A DNA stretch of 37,137 bases. Origin: X23 sp050251575 (GTDB taxonomy: Bacteria > Bacillota > Clostridia > SK-Y3). Under the pieces are notes generated by a model. That model was not told the origin of the DNA, did no database searches, and saw only the letters and a program-made list of their open reading frames with translations. Shown here in pieces: positions 9,757 through 18,679 of this stretch (positions are counted from its first letter, which is position 1; every line of letters begins with the position of its first letter). The position numbers and the translations under genes are program-made. Location of the stretch: assembly GCA_050251575.1 (NCBI GenBank), contig JBFWMP010000011.1, forward strand, positions 1-37,137, written 5' to 3'.

Positions 9757-11691
9757 ATGATAGGAACTATTTTAGGAAATAGATATGAAATTATTGAAAA
9801 AATTGGTGCAGGGGGAATGGCGTTAGTATATAAAGCTCATTGCAGGCTTCTTAACCGTTTTGTGGCTGTTAAGATTCTGAGACGTGAGTTTATTGAGGAT
9901 CAAGAGTTTATCAGTAGATTCAGTATAGAATCTCAGGCAGCTGCCAGCTTATCCCACCCAAATGTTGTTTCAGTATATGATGTTGGGCAGCAGGATGATA
10001 TTTATTATATTGTTATGGAATATATTGACGGGATTACTCTTAAGGAAATGATCAACAAGAATGGTGCACTGCCATGGAAGGAAGCGTTAAATTATTCTGT
10101 TCAAATTTGTTCTGCGCTGGAACATGCGCATAAAAAGCATATAGTGCATAGGGATATCAAACCTCACAACATTATGATTACAAAAGAGGGTATGGTAAAG
10201 GTTACTGATTTCGGCATTGCCCGTGCTGTAACTTCTGCAACTGTAACATTAGGCGGCAATACCATTGGCTCAGTACATTATTTTTCGCCGGAGCAGGCTA
10301 GAGGAAGTTACACAGATGAGAAATCTGATATATATTCTCTGGGAATTGTAATGTATGAAATGCTGACAAGCAGGGTGCCATTTGATGGAGATAGTCCTGT
10401 AGCAGTTGCAATAAAACACATACAAGAACTCGCTGTGCCACCTAAACAGCTCAATAAAAACATACCGATTGCATTGCAGTCTATTGTACTGAAAGCGATT
10501 CATAAAGATCAAGGCAGCCGTTATTCCTCAGCGGTAGCTATGCTGAAAGATTTATATCAAGCATTTGAACAGCCAAATGAAGACTTTATTGATAGTGAGG
10601 GTTTTGACGACTATCCTACCAGGAAAATTCCTATTATTAACATTAACGGAAGTGAGAACATGGGTAAAAGAAAGAAAAAAGTAAAAAAAGAAGATCGAAT
10701 TGCTATTATTGCTGCTATTATTACTTCACTATTTATTATTAGCGGATTGACTTTTGTTGGATATAATATGTTAAAAGATCGAATTGCTTTTAGTAAAAAT
10801 ATTGAACAGAAGGTACCTGATCTAGTAGGCAAAGACTATAATACTGTAAAGGGCTTTTATACAGATGAACATAAATTTACAGTATTAGAAAGCGAACAAC
10901 AGTATAATGATGAATATGAAAAGGGAAGAATTATATCTCAGGACCCGGCAGCGGAAATAGTAGTAAAGATACCACAAACCATAAAAGTCATAGTGAGTAA
11001 GGGTGCAAAGGTAATTAAAGTACCGGAACTCGTTAATAAAGAATATAGGCAGGCAGAGATTGATTTAGAGGATGTGGACTTGAATTATAAAGTGATTGAC
11101 GAATACCATGATACAATACCGGAGGGTATAATTATCCGAAATGTACCGGAAGAAGGGACAGAGGTGCAGATTGGGGATATTATTCAACTCTATGTAAGCA
11201 GGGGAAGAAAAATAAAAATGGTTACTGTCCCTACTCTTGTTGGAAAAAGTGAAGATGAAGCTAAAAGAATGATTAGTGAATCCGGACTGCTGGTGGGAGA
11301 GATAATTCCAGAAATCAGTGATCAGCCTAAAGGATTGGTAATTGGACAAGGTCTTACTGCGCAGAGTGAGGTTGAAGAAAAAACATTGATGAATCTTACC
11401 GTAAGCAAAGGAAAGGTTACAGATGAGGTTCAGCGATATATCAATATTCCATTACCTAACGACAAGGATAAAGTAACTATAAAGATAGAATACTATAAAA
11501 AGACAGATTCTCAAAGTGATTATATTTTTGAAAAGGTTGCGTATGAAAAGATGCATAGCACCTCTGAAGGTGAAGGGGTAGTAACCATTCCACTCTCAGG
11601 TCGTGGCACAATTTATATTGCGGTATATATTGACGGACAAAAGCTGGGCGATGAAAATACAAGAATCGATTTTGGTGGTGATGTTCAATAA
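9757..11691 (+). CDS. prkC: PASTA-domain Ser/Thr protein kinase PrkC
   Basis: This membrane kinase senses cell-wall fragments. In B. subtilis the homologue triggers spore germination and controls growth-related targets. The 644 residues comprise a Hanks-type kinase domain (about 1-270) with GAGGMALVYKA, HRDIKPHNIM and DFGIARA, and the APE-equivalent SPEQARG. A basic juxtamembrane stretch is followed by one membrane helix (about 313-336) and three extracellular PASTA repeats (about 345-415, 416-482, 486-553). A further extracellular region of about 90 residues follows, which resembles no motif I know. RBS AGAGGTG. Its stop overlaps the rsgA start (TAATG). Confidence 0.96.
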   Translation: MIGTILGNRYEIIEKIGAGGMALVYKAHCRLLNRFVAVKILRREFIEDQEFISRFSIESQAAASLSHPNVVSVYDVGQQDDIYYIVMEYIDGITLKEMINKNGALPWKEALNYSVQICSALEHAHKKHIVHRDIKPHNIMITKEGMVKVTDFGIARAVTSATVTLGGNTIGSVHYFSPEQARGSYTDEKSDIYSLGIVMYEMLTSRVPFDGDSPVAVAIKHIQELAVPPKQLNKNIPIALQSIVLKAIHKDQGSRYSSAVAMLKDLYQAFEQPNEDFIDSEGFDDYPTRKIPIININGSENMGKRKKKVKKEDRIAIIAAIITSLFIISGLTFVGYNMLKDRIAFSKNIEQKVPDLVGKDYNTVKGFYTDEHKFTVLESEQQYNDEYEKGRIISQDPAAEIVVKIPQTIKVIVSKGAKVIKVPELVNKEYRQAEIDLEDVDLNYKVIDEYHDTIPEGIIIRNVPEEGTEVQIGDIIQLYVSRGRKIKMVTVPTLVGKSEDEAKRMISESGLLVGEIIPEISDQPKGLVIGQGLTAQSEVEEKTLMNLTVSKGKVTDEVQRYINIPLPNDKDKVTIKIEYYKKTDSQSDYIFEKVAYEKMHSTSEGEGVVTIPLSGRGTIYIAVYIDGQKLGDENTRIDFGGDVQ

Positions 11692-12575
11692 TGCCTACTG
11701 GCGTCATATTAAAAGGTATTGGCGGTTTTTACTATGTAAAAACCGAGCAGGGTATTATTGAGTGTAAAGCCCGTGGAAAATTCAGAAAAGATGATGTGTC
11801 ACCAATGGTTGGAGATCATGTTGAGATAGAAATATCTGCACATGATGATGGGCAAGGAAGCATCGAAAACATCTTTCGTAGAAGAAATTTTCTTATTAGG
11901 CCTCCGGTAGCGAATGTTGACCAACTCGTAATAGTTGCGTCAGTTTCCCTACCGGCTCCGAATATACTATTATTGGATAAGCTGCTAACAGTTGCAGCAT
12001 TCAATTCTTTAGACATGGTTATTTGTTTTAATAAAATTGATTTAGATACCAAAAAGGAATATCTAGGTTTGTGCGATATCTATAGGACTGCCGGATATCA
12101 TGTGATATCTACCAGCTCACACACCAAAGAAGGTATTGAAGAACTTAGACAAGCTCTAAAAGGTAAAATTACAGCTTTTGCCGGTGCGTCCGGAGTTGGG
12201 AAGTCCAGCCTGTTAAATACTGTTGACTCTAGATTCAAACTTCAGACCGGTGAAATAAGTAAAAAGATAGATAGAGGGAAGCATACCACCAGGCATGTTG
12301 AATTGCTGCAGTTAGATGAGGATAGTTTTGTACTTGATACACCGGGCTTTACTTCTTTTGAGCTGACAAATATCAGAGCTGAAGAGCTTCCGCATTTATT
12401 CAAGGAATACGATGATTATTATTCATCTTGTAAATATAGAAGCTGTACTCATATTAAAGAACCGCAATGTGCCATCAAAAAAGCTGTATTGGAAGGAAAG
12501 TTAAGTCAATCAAGATATGATAGCTATAGTTATCTTTACAATCAATTAAAAGACATCAAAGAATGGCAGAGGTAA
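11691..12575 (+). CDS. rsgA: Ribosome small-subunit-dependent GTPase RsgA (CpgA)
   Basis: RsgA checks late 30S ribosome maturation. It is a circularly permuted GTPase: the G4 segment CFNKIDL (about residue 110) precedes G1 GASGVGKSS (about 165) and G3 DTPGF (about 215). An N-terminal OB-fold precedes them and a zinc knuckle CKYRSCTHIKEPQC (about 247-260) follows. At 294 residues it is normal. The ATG shares its first base with the last base of the prkC stop, so translation is coupled. RsgA homologues are reported PrkC substrates in Bacillus, which matches this stp-prkC-rsgA order. The usual next gene, rpe, is absent. Confidence 0.96.
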   Translation: MPTGVILKGIGGFYYVKTEQGIIECKARGKFRKDDVSPMVGDHVEIEISAHDDGQGSIENIFRRRNFLIRPPVANVDQLVIVASVSLPAPNILLLDKLLTVAAFNSLDMVICFNKIDLDTKKEYLGLCDIYRTAGYHVISTSSHTKEGIEELRQALKGKITAFAGASGVGKSSLLNTVDSRFKLQTGEISKKIDRGKHTTRHVELLQLDEDSFVLDTPGFTSFELTNIRAEELPHLFKEYDDYYSSCKYRSCTHIKEPQCAIKKAVLEGKLSQSRYDSYSYLYNQLKDIKEWQR

Positions 12576-12595
12576 GAAAGTATGGGTGAGCATTT

Positions 12596-13231
12596 ATGAA
12601 AGCATGGATAATTTCTAATGGAAGTATTAACGATTATGATTTTTATAAAGAAAAGATTCAGTCCACTGATTTTGTTATTTGTGCGGATGGTGGTGCAAAG
12701 CATGCTGAAAAAATAGGTGTTTTGCCTAATGTAATTGTTGGGGATTTTGATTCTATCGGCGAGAAATATTTTAATGATTTAGAACTGAAAAATATTGAAC
12801 TTATTCGCTATTCAACCGATAAAAATGAAACAGATACCCAGTTGGCAGTTGAATACGCCTTACAACGCGGATGCAGCGAGGTTATTCTGATTGGAAGCCT
12901 TGGAAGCAGATTCGATCACTCGCTTGCGAATGTATCTTTATTAAAGCTGCTATTGGATAAAGGGATACAAGCAAAAATACTTAATGAAAACAATGAAATC
13001 TATCTTATTGATAATCATATTAGACTTAAAGGTGAATTAGGGGAGAAAGTTTCTTTGCTTCCCATTACGGAGATGGTGTCGGGGATAACAACACAAGGGC
13101 TGCAATATGCCTTGAAAGATGCGCAGATGGTATTTGGAGTACCTAATGGCATCAGCAATATATTTATCAAAGAAGAAGCAGATATTAACGTTAAGGAAGG
13201 ATTGCTGTTGGTTGTAAAGGCATGGGATTAA
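12596..13231 (+). CDS. thiN: Thiamine pyrophosphokinase
   Basis: ThiN converts thiamine to thiamine diphosphate using ATP. The 211-residue product shows CADGGAKHAEKIG, the acidic substrate site VGDFDSIG (about residues 42-49), STDKNETDTQLAV and GSLGSRFDHSLANV, all family hallmarks. The ATG follows GGGTGAG at short distance. It lies 20 nt after rsgA and is the last gene of this run before the spore gene pair. I see no TPP riboswitch upstream, consistent with a salvage enzyme transcribed with housekeeping genes. Confidence 0.95.
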   Translation: MKAWIISNGSINDYDFYKEKIQSTDFVICADGGAKHAEKIGVLPNVIVGDFDSIGEKYFNDLELKNIELIRYSTDKNETDTQLAVEYALQRGCSEVILIGSLGSRFDHSLANVSLLKLLLDKGIQAKILNENNEIYLIDNHIRLKGELGEKVSLLPITEMVSGITTQGLQYALKDAQMVFGVPNGISNIFIKEEADINVKEGLLLVVKAWD

Positions 13232-13274
13232 TGTAATTTGTTGTAGTTGGTGTTTAAGATTATACACTGTTTTT

Positions 13275-13304
13275 GCATGCAGAAAAAAATCAACTTCATA
13301 TTAC
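13275..13304 (+). promoter_or_regulatory. Candidate sigma-E-type promoter for the spoVM gene pair
   Basis: GCATGCA, a 15-nt spacer, then CATATTAC roughly resembles the mother-cell sigma-E pattern (kmATATT, 14-15 nt, CATACAnT): 4 of 7 and 5 of 8 positions match. spoVM is sigma-E controlled in B. subtilis. This is a weak match by eye in an AT-rich region. Confidence 0.25.
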
Positions 13305-13367
13305 TCACGAAAAGTGGCTTGCTGAATATACTAATAACAGAAAAGTATAGGAGGTGAGTCTTTTATT

Positions 13368-13517
13368 ATGGCTGGGAAAAATAAAACCCTAGGTCTTGTT
13401 CTAGGAGTATTGGGGGCAGCTATACTTATTGCTTTTATCCTACCGTTACAACTGCTGGTTATAATAGAAGGCATCATCCTGATATCAATTGGGTGGCTAT
13501 TCTTCAGAAATGGATAA
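13368..13517 (+). CDS. Small 49-aa membrane protein upstream of spoVM
   Basis: A 49-residue frame starts at the ATG after TAGGAGGTGAG (strong site, about 9 nt spacing). After the polar start MAGKNKT, nearly everything is hydrophobic, fitting two closely spaced membrane helices (about residues 8-26 and 28-45, separated around a Pro). It ends WLFFRNG. I do not recognise a named family, although small double-helix membrane proteins are common in spore formers. It is 26 nt upstream of spoVM with no terminator between, so the two are probably co-transcribed and a sporulation role is a reasonable guess. It is too short for most gene callers. Confidence 0.72.
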   Translation: MAGKNKTLGLVLGVLGAAILIAFILPLQLLVIIEGIILISIGWLFFRNG

Positions 13518-13543
13518 GCTAAACTAAAAAGTGAGGTGTAATT

Positions 13544-13615
13544 ATGAAAATCGTAGTATTAAAGATGCCCGGCTTTATTGGGAAAATACTTAAAACAGTA
13601 TTCAGAATTAATTAG
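13544..13615 (+). CDS. spoVM: Stage V sporulation protein M (SpoVM)
   Basis: A 23-residue peptide, MKIVVLKMPGFIGKILKTVF then RIN, with ribosome binding site GAGGTG 7 nt upstream. It matches the SpoVM pattern: MK-hydrophobic start, K-x-P, then an amphipathic helix rich in Ile/Leu and Lys. SpoVM inserts into the convex outer forespore membrane and anchors the SpoIVA coat base; spoIVA is also in this window at 32014. Position between thiN and a reversed rpmB is exactly as in B. subtilis, which supports the call strongly. The Gly after Pro and the short C-terminus differ from the 26-residue Bacillus peptide. Confidence 0.9.
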   Translation: MKIVVLKMPGFIGKILKTVFRIN

Positions 13616-13642
13616 TGTACATAATCACAAAAGAAGAACATA

Positions 13643-13678
13643 AAAAAGGTTCAAAAATAATTATTCTTGAACCTTTTT
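13643..13678. terminator. Bidirectional terminator between spoVM and rpmB
   Basis: A perfect 12-bp stem (AAAAAGGTTCAA with TTGAACCTTTTT) around a 12-nt AT-rich loop. The A and T runs at both ends let it serve spoVM on the plus strand and rpmB on the minus strand, which converge here. Confidence 0.85.
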
Positions 13679-13681
13679 ATG

Positions 13682-13867
13682 CTATGCTCTTGTAACCTTA
13701 TTAGAACGTAAGCAACGAGTACACGCATAAATTGACTTTGGAGTACCGTTTACAATTGCTTTTACTTTTCTTACATTTGCTTTCCAAGTTCTATTAGTCC
13801 TTCTATGAGAGTGGCTGACTGTTATTCCAAAAACCAAACCTTTTCCACAAACATCGCATTGTGCCAT
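13682..13867 (-). CDS. rpmB: 50S ribosomal protein L28
   Basis: A 61-residue ribosomal protein of the large subunit. The start MAQCDVCGKG and end CTRCLRSNKVTRA hold the two CxxC pairs of the zinc-binding form, and NRTWKANVR is the family core. The ATG follows AGGAGGTG on the minus strand. It is the only reversed gene in this block. The same reversal is seen in B. subtilis between spoVM and yloU, so it is ancestral. A good sigma-A-like promoter lies just upstream. Confidence 0.97.
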   Translation of the reverse strand: MAQCDVCGKGLVFGITVSHSHRRTNRTWKANVRKVKAIVNGTPKSIYACTRCLRSNKVTRA

Positions 13868-13924
13868 CTATATACACCTCCTACAAGAATATAAAGCAGA
13901 TACCATTTCCCGTAAAACAATATT

Positions 13925-13953
13925 ATTTTAACAAACCAAAGCCAATTTTGCAA
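13925..13953 (-). promoter_or_regulatory. Sigma-A-type promoter for rpmB
   Basis: On the minus strand: TTGCAA, a 17-nt spacer, TAAAAT, about 60 nt upstream of the rpmB start. Both boxes match consensus at 4-5 of 6 positions with ideal spacing. Confidence 0.6.
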
Positions 13954-14058
13954 GGGTTTTTTAAAAAGGGGTAGTAATAATTTTTAAAATATATTAAAAT
14001 AACAAAGAATAGATAATACTTATTTCAGATACCCATTTATTGATAGGAGGTATGATGA

Positions 14059-14415
14059 ATGTCTGGCAGACTAGAAACAGATTACGGTAATATTATTATA
14101 CCGGCAGACGTATTGGCAAATATGGTAGGTATTGCAGCTACTCAATGCTATGGTGTTGTAGGCATGGCGTCGCGTAATACGGCTGATGGATTGGTAAGCC
14201 TTTTGAAGAGGGAAGTATTAAGCAAAGGGATTAGGGTAGTGGTTGATGGAGATTACTTAGTAGTAGATTTACATATTATTGTTGAATATGGTGTGAATAT
14301 ATCTGCAATTTGTGAGAATATAGTTAACAATGTAAGATATTCATTAGAATCTATGACAGGCTTAAAAATAAAAAAAATTAATGTATTTGTAGAAAGCATG
14401 AGAGTAGAAGAATAG
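14059..14415 (+). CDS. Asp23/Gls24 family envelope-stress protein (YloU-like)
   Basis: The 118-residue protein begins MSGRLETDYGNIIIPADVLA and continues with VVGMAS, the usual Asp23/Gls24 N-terminal pattern. DGDYLVVDLHIIVEYG and the C-terminal KINVFVESMRVEE are also typical. Family members are abundant cytosolic or membrane-tethered proteins linked to cell-envelope homeostasis; the mechanism is not settled. RBS ATAGGAGG. Its B. subtilis equivalent yloU sits in the same place before the fatty acid kinase gene, and here the two open frames lie 17 nt apart. Confidence 0.93.
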   Translation: MSGRLETDYGNIIIPADVLANMVGIAATQCYGVVGMASRNTADGLVSLLKREVLSKGIRVVVDGDYLVVDLHIIVEYGVNISAICENIVNNVRYSLESMTGLKIKKINVFVESMRVEE

Positions 14416-14432
14416 TGAGAGGGGAATTTACA

Positions 14433-16043
14433 TTGATATTAAAGCAAATAGATGGAAAAGCACTAAAGAAAATGATTATATCTGCGGCTAATAATTTAGA
14501 AAATAATAAGAAAATCGTAGATGAATTGAATGTTTTTCCTGTACCTGATGGAGATACCGGAACGAATATGTCACTTACCCTTCTTACAGCTTCTAGAGAA
14601 GTAAAGCAAAAAGAAGACGATTCTATATCGGTCATAGCAGATGTATTGGCATCAGCTTCATTGAGAGGGGCAAGAGGAAATTCAGGCGTTATATTATCTC
14701 AGCTTTTCAGAGGTTTTGCAAAAGGAATGAAAGGCAGTAATGCTGTTGATGCAAAGGGATTGGCATTAGCCTTAAAAGCTGGAGTGGATATTGCTTATAA
14801 AGCGGTGATGAAACCTACGGAAGGCACTATTTTGACGGTTGCACGTGAAGGGGCAAGAATAGCGGATGAGATTAGCAAATCAAATGATAACATTATAGAA
14901 GTATTTGAAGCGGTCATTGAGCATGCTAAAAATACGTTGAATAAAACACCTGAAATGCTTCCGGTACTTAAAAAAGCAGGAGTAGTAGATGCTGGAGGCA
15001 AAGGTCTTATATTTATCTTAGAAGGGGCTTTTTATGCACTACAAGCCGATAAAGAGATTGAACTAAGTAAAACCCCAAATGCAGTGACAGAACACAAATC
15101 TGAAATAGCCGCAGTTGAAAATATACAGTTCATGTATTGTACTGAATTTCTTGTCCGAAAGAGAAATGGTGCGTCCAATGCAGATAAGCTAAAAAGCAAG
15201 ATAGAAAAATTGGGAGATAGTATGCTGGTTATTGATGATGAAGATGTGATTAAGGTTCATGTTCATACAAATAATCCCGGAACGGTTATTCAGGAATCTC
15301 TTAAGCTTGGTGAATTGACGCGTATTAAAATTGATAATATGAAAGAACAACATAAACATCTAGTCTCTGAAGAAGTGAAAGAAAATAAACGATATGGATT
15401 TGTTACAGTAGCAATGGGTGAAGGGCTGAAAAATATATTCAGGGACTTGGGGGCTGACAAGATTATTGAAGGCGGACAGACCATGAATCCAAGTACTGAT
15501 GATATATTAAAAGCGATTGATACTATCTATGCAGAAAATATTTTTGTATTGCCTAATAATAAAAATATTATTCTTGCAGCAGAACAAGCAAAGTCATTAT
15601 CTGAAAAAAATATCATTGTGATTCCTACAAAAAGTATCCCTCAAGGGATTGCCTCCATGTTATCTTTTGATGCTGAAGCAGGTCAGAAAGAGAATTATGA
15701 GAAAATGAGTGCTGCATTAGAGCAAGTTAAAACAGGACAGGTTACCTATGCAGTAAGAAATTCAAGCATTGAAGACAAAGATATTTCAGAAGGTGATATT
15801 CTTGGGATGCACAATGGAAAGATTGAAATTGTTGGAAAAGATGTGAATGAAACTTGTCACGAGCTGCTTGATATCTTGGTAGATGAAGATAGTTCGATGA
15901 TATCCATTTTTTATGGTCAGGATATTCATAACGAGGAAATAGAGAAGCTGTTAAAATATGCTGAAGAACGGTTTTCTGATTGTGATATAGAAATACATGA
16001 TGGTGGTCAGCCATTGTACTATTATATCATATCGGTCGAATAA
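14433..16043 (+). CDS. fakA: Fatty acid kinase catalytic subunit FakA (DAK/DhaL family, YloV)
   Basis: FakA phosphorylates fatty acids bound to a FakB (DegV-family) partner so they can enter phospholipid synthesis. The N-terminal DhaL-type kinase domain shows NVFPVPDGDTGTNM, with the Asp residues that hold Mg-ATP, and RGARGNSGVILSQ. The middle and C-terminal FakA-specific parts follow (KVHVHTNNPG near residue 280, then FVLPNNKNII). I start at TTG 14433: AGAGGGG lies 8 nt upstream and the N-terminus becomes MILKQIDGKALKKM, as in homologues. GTG 14415, overlapping the previous stop, has no site. 536 residues. No fakB is visible in the window. Confidence 0.94.
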   Translation: MILKQIDGKALKKMIISAANNLENNKKIVDELNVFPVPDGDTGTNMSLTLLTASREVKQKEDDSISVIADVLASASLRGARGNSGVILSQLFRGFAKGMKGSNAVDAKGLALALKAGVDIAYKAVMKPTEGTILTVAREGARIADEISKSNDNIIEVFEAVIEHAKNTLNKTPEMLPVLKKAGVVDAGGKGLIFILEGAFYALQADKEIELSKTPNAVTEHKSEIAAVENIQFMYCTEFLVRKRNGASNADKLKSKIEKLGDSMLVIDDEDVIKVHVHTNNPGTVIQESLKLGELTRIKIDNMKEQHKHLVSEEVKENKRYGFVTVAMGEGLKNIFRDLGADKIIEGGQTMNPSTDDILKAIDTIYAENIFVLPNNKNIILAAEQAKSLSEKNIIVIPTKSIPQGIASMLSFDAEAGQKENYEKMSAALEQVKTGQVTYAVRNSSIEDKDISEGDILGMHNGKIEIVGKDVNETCHELLDILVDEDSSMISIFYGQDIHNEEIEKLLKYAEERFSDCDIEIHDGGQPLYYYIISVE

Positions 16044-16072
16044 TCTAATTTACTTCATTGCTGGAGGCAGTT

Positions 16073-18132
16073 ATGATATCTGATCTCTTAACAAAAGACA
16101 TTAGAAATATAAAAGGGGTAGGCGAAGCGAGAGCAAAGCTTTTAAATAGGCTGGGTATTTATACTGTTGAGGATATGCTCTATCATTTTCCTAGAGAATA
16201 TGAAGATCGTACCAAAGTTAAGAAAATTGCAGATTTAATGGATGGTGAAACGGTATGCATCAAAGCGGCTGCTTTTTCGCGAATGTCTGAAAATAGAATA
16301 AGGAAAGGTCTTTCAATCTATAAGCTAATTCTTAGGGATGATACCGGTATGATTACAGCTGCTTGGTATAACCAGAAGTATCTCTCTAATGCCTTTATAC
16401 CGGGAGAAACTTATATGTTTTTTGGTAAGGTGAGTGTAAGGTTTGGAAAGAAAGAAATAATAAGTCCCGTGTATGAGGGGTTGGACGCTGAAAACAAGTT
16501 TACCGGTAAAATTGTTCCAATATATCCGCTTACCGCATCACTTAGTCAAAAAGTGATTCAGGTAATTATGGGGAGCTGCTTGTCAATACTCGAAGGTAAT
16601 ATTAAAGAATATCTACCTGAAAAACTCAAAAACACATATGGGTTAGCAGAAATTAATGATTCTATCAGAAATATTCATTTTCCTGTAACATTCCAAAACT
16701 ATCTGCAGGCGAGGAAAAGGCTGGCTTTTGAGGAACTGTTTTTCTTACAATTAGGACTTTTAAGTATTAAAACAAATAGTCAGAAATTCCAAGGAATTGA
16801 ATTTAAGCCAGTCAAGCAATTAGCACAATTTATTACATCATTTCCTTTTACTTTAACTAATGCACAGAAGCATGTATTTTTTGAAATTCAACAAGATATG
16901 CAAAGCTCTAAGCCTATGAGCAGATTGGTTCAGGGGGATGTAGGTTCCGGTAAAACTATTGTTGCTGCGTTGGCAATGTATGTGTGTGTTAAAAATGGAT
17001 ATCAGGCAGCCATGATGGTGCCCACAGAAATATTGGCAGAACAGCATTATGAGAGCTTGCGAAATCTTTTTAATGCACAAGGTATTCGTATATGCCTGCT
17101 GACAGGAAGTACTTCAAAAAAAGATAAGATAGAGCTTGAGCAGCAGATAGAAAAGGGGGAAATAAGTGTTGTAATAGGTACGCATGCATTAATACAAGAA
17201 CGGATAGGATTTTCAAGCCTTGGGCTGGTAGTTACAGATGAACAACATCGCTTTGGTGTAAAACAAAGAGCCGAGCTTGCTTCAAAAGGCAGCAATCCCC
17301 ATGTTCTTGTTATGACAGCAACACCAATACCTAGAACATTAGCTTTAATATTATATGGAGATTTGGACGTCTCCATTATTGACGAGCTTCCGCCGGGAAG
17401 AAAAAAAGTAGATACCTATGTTGTAGATGATCGTATGCGGGATAGAATTTATTCTTTTGTCAAGAAGCAAATAAACGAGGGAAGACAAGCATATATTGTG
17501 TGTCCTTTGGTAGAAGAGTCAGAAGTATTAGATTTAAAGTCTGCTGTTGAATTTGCTGAAAGCTTGAACAAGAAAGTATTTCAAGACTATAGAGTCGGTA
17601 TCATGCATGGGAAAGTAAAGACTTCTGAAAAAGAAGAGATAATGAGGAACTTTGCAAATGGAAGCATAGATATTTTAGTGGCTACTACAGTGATAGAGGT
17701 AGGTGTCAATGTACCCAATGCAGCTGTTATGATAATAGAAAATGCAGATAGATTTGGACTTTCCCAGCTGCATCAGCTTCGAGGAAGAGTAGGGAGAGGA
17801 GAATTCCAATCCTATTGCATATTATTTAATACGAGCAACTCAAAAATTGCAAAAGAAAGAATGAAAATTATGGAGAAAACCAATGATGGTTTTAAAATTT
17901 CCGAAAAAGATCTAGAATTGAGAGGTCCTGGTGAATTTTTTGGAATCAGACAGCATGGTTTGCCAGACTTAAAAATTGCAAATTTATTTTCAGATGTGGA
18001 CATACTAAAGCAAGCACAAAAAGCTGCATTAGAATTAATTGCACAAGATTCTAAGCTTCAAGCAGAAGAACATCAATTATTAAAACAGAAACTGTTAAAA
18101 ATGTTTGGAGAGAGAATGGATATGGCAATGTT
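16073..18132 (+). CDS. recG: ATP-dependent DNA helicase RecG, 3' end in gap
   Basis: RecG remodels stalled forks and branch-migrates Holliday junctions. After the N-terminal wedge/OB domain, superfamily 2 motifs follow: Walker A GDVGSGKT (about residue 288), DEQHRFG (about 390), TATPIPRTL, then ATTVIEVGVNVPNA and QLHQLRGRVGRG. I use ATG 16073, 5 nt after GGAGG; an in-frame TTG at 16058 would put that site inside the gene. 686 codons are read before the gap. The usual length is about 680-690, so the stop is probably just inside the N run. Frame continuing beyond the gap is meaningless. Confidence 0.96.
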
Positions 18133-18232
18133 NNNNNNNNNNNNNNNNNNNNNNNNNNNNNNNNNNNNNNNNNNNNNNNNNNNNNNNNNNNNNNNNNNNN
18201 NNNNNNNNNNNNNNNNNNNNNNNNNNNNNNNN
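18133..18232. other. Scaffold gap (100 N) after recG
   Basis: Exactly 100 N. It hides the recG stop and whatever lies between recG and the spore-protein gene. The 89 nt between the gap and the next ribosome binding site are AT-rich with no evident gene. Confidence 0.98.
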
Positions 18233-18325
18233 CCAATAGGCACCTCCATAAGTATATATTGTTTGTTTAATATTTTGTAAACTACATATATTAATATTGA
18301 ACCAAACAACAGGAGGTGAAAATGG

Positions 18326-18526
18326 ATGGCTAACAATAATCGAAAGTTAGTACCTGAAGCTAGAGCTGCGTTGGATAAGTTCAAGTATGAAGTAGCAAGT
18401 GAAGTAGGAGTTACTTTGAAGCAGGGTTATAATGGAGATATTACCGCTAGACAGGCTGGAACAATAGGTGGGAATATGGTTAAAAAGATGATTCAGCAGG
18501 TTGAGCAGAGTATGGTAGGTAAATAA
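18326..18526 (+). CDS. Alpha/beta-type small acid-soluble spore protein
   Basis: These proteins coat and protect DNA in the dormant spore and are degraded at germination by the GPR protease. The 66-residue product has the two family helices: LVPEARAALDKFK followed by the GPR cleavage region EVASEVG, then GYNGDITARQAG and MVKKMIQQVEQ. The ATG at 18326 follows AGGAGGTGAAA; an ATG at 18322 in another frame stops at once. 55 of 66 residues equal those of the paralogue at 36762. Expression is expected in the forespore (sigma-G), but I could not find a convincing promoter. Confidence 0.96.
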   Translation: MANNNRKLVPEARAALDKFKYEVASEVGVTLKQGYNGDITARQAGTIGGNMVKKMIQQVEQSMVGK

Positions 18527-18540
18527 TTAATATATAAGAT

Positions 18541-18570
18541 AAAGGAATGGCTATCTAGCCATTCCTTTTC
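18541..18570 (+). terminator. Rho-independent terminator after the spore-protein gene
   Basis: A perfect 12-bp stem (AAAGGAATGGCT with AGCCATTCCTTT) closed by the 4-nt loop ATCT and followed by TCTATAT. It isolates the spore-protein gene from rsmD. Confidence 0.88.
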
Positions 18571-18611
18571 TATATAATTGGGCATATTATGTAATAATAT
18601 CTCTAAAAGTG

Positions 18612-18639
18612 TTGACTTTTAGTGGAGTTATTATAAAAT
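18612..18639 (+). promoter_or_regulatory. Sigma-A-type promoter for rsmD-coaD
   Basis: TTGACT, a 16-nt spacer, TAAAAT, ending about 40 nt upstream of the rsmD start and just after the preceding terminator. Five of six matches in each box. Confidence 0.6.
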
Positions 18640-18679
18640 AGAACATAGAAGAAAATTTCTATACTTTGGAGGAATGATT

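Noticed and set aside
18233..18280. RecG C-terminal extension after the third gap
   Set aside because: RecG already has its usual length before the gap, and the 15 residues after it match nothing and depend on an arbitrary gap length.
18233..18321. Sigma-G promoter of the first spore-protein gene
   Set aside because: CATATAT at 18290 recalls a -10 box but no fitting -35 element lies 17-18 nt upstream; part of the region is hidden by the gap.
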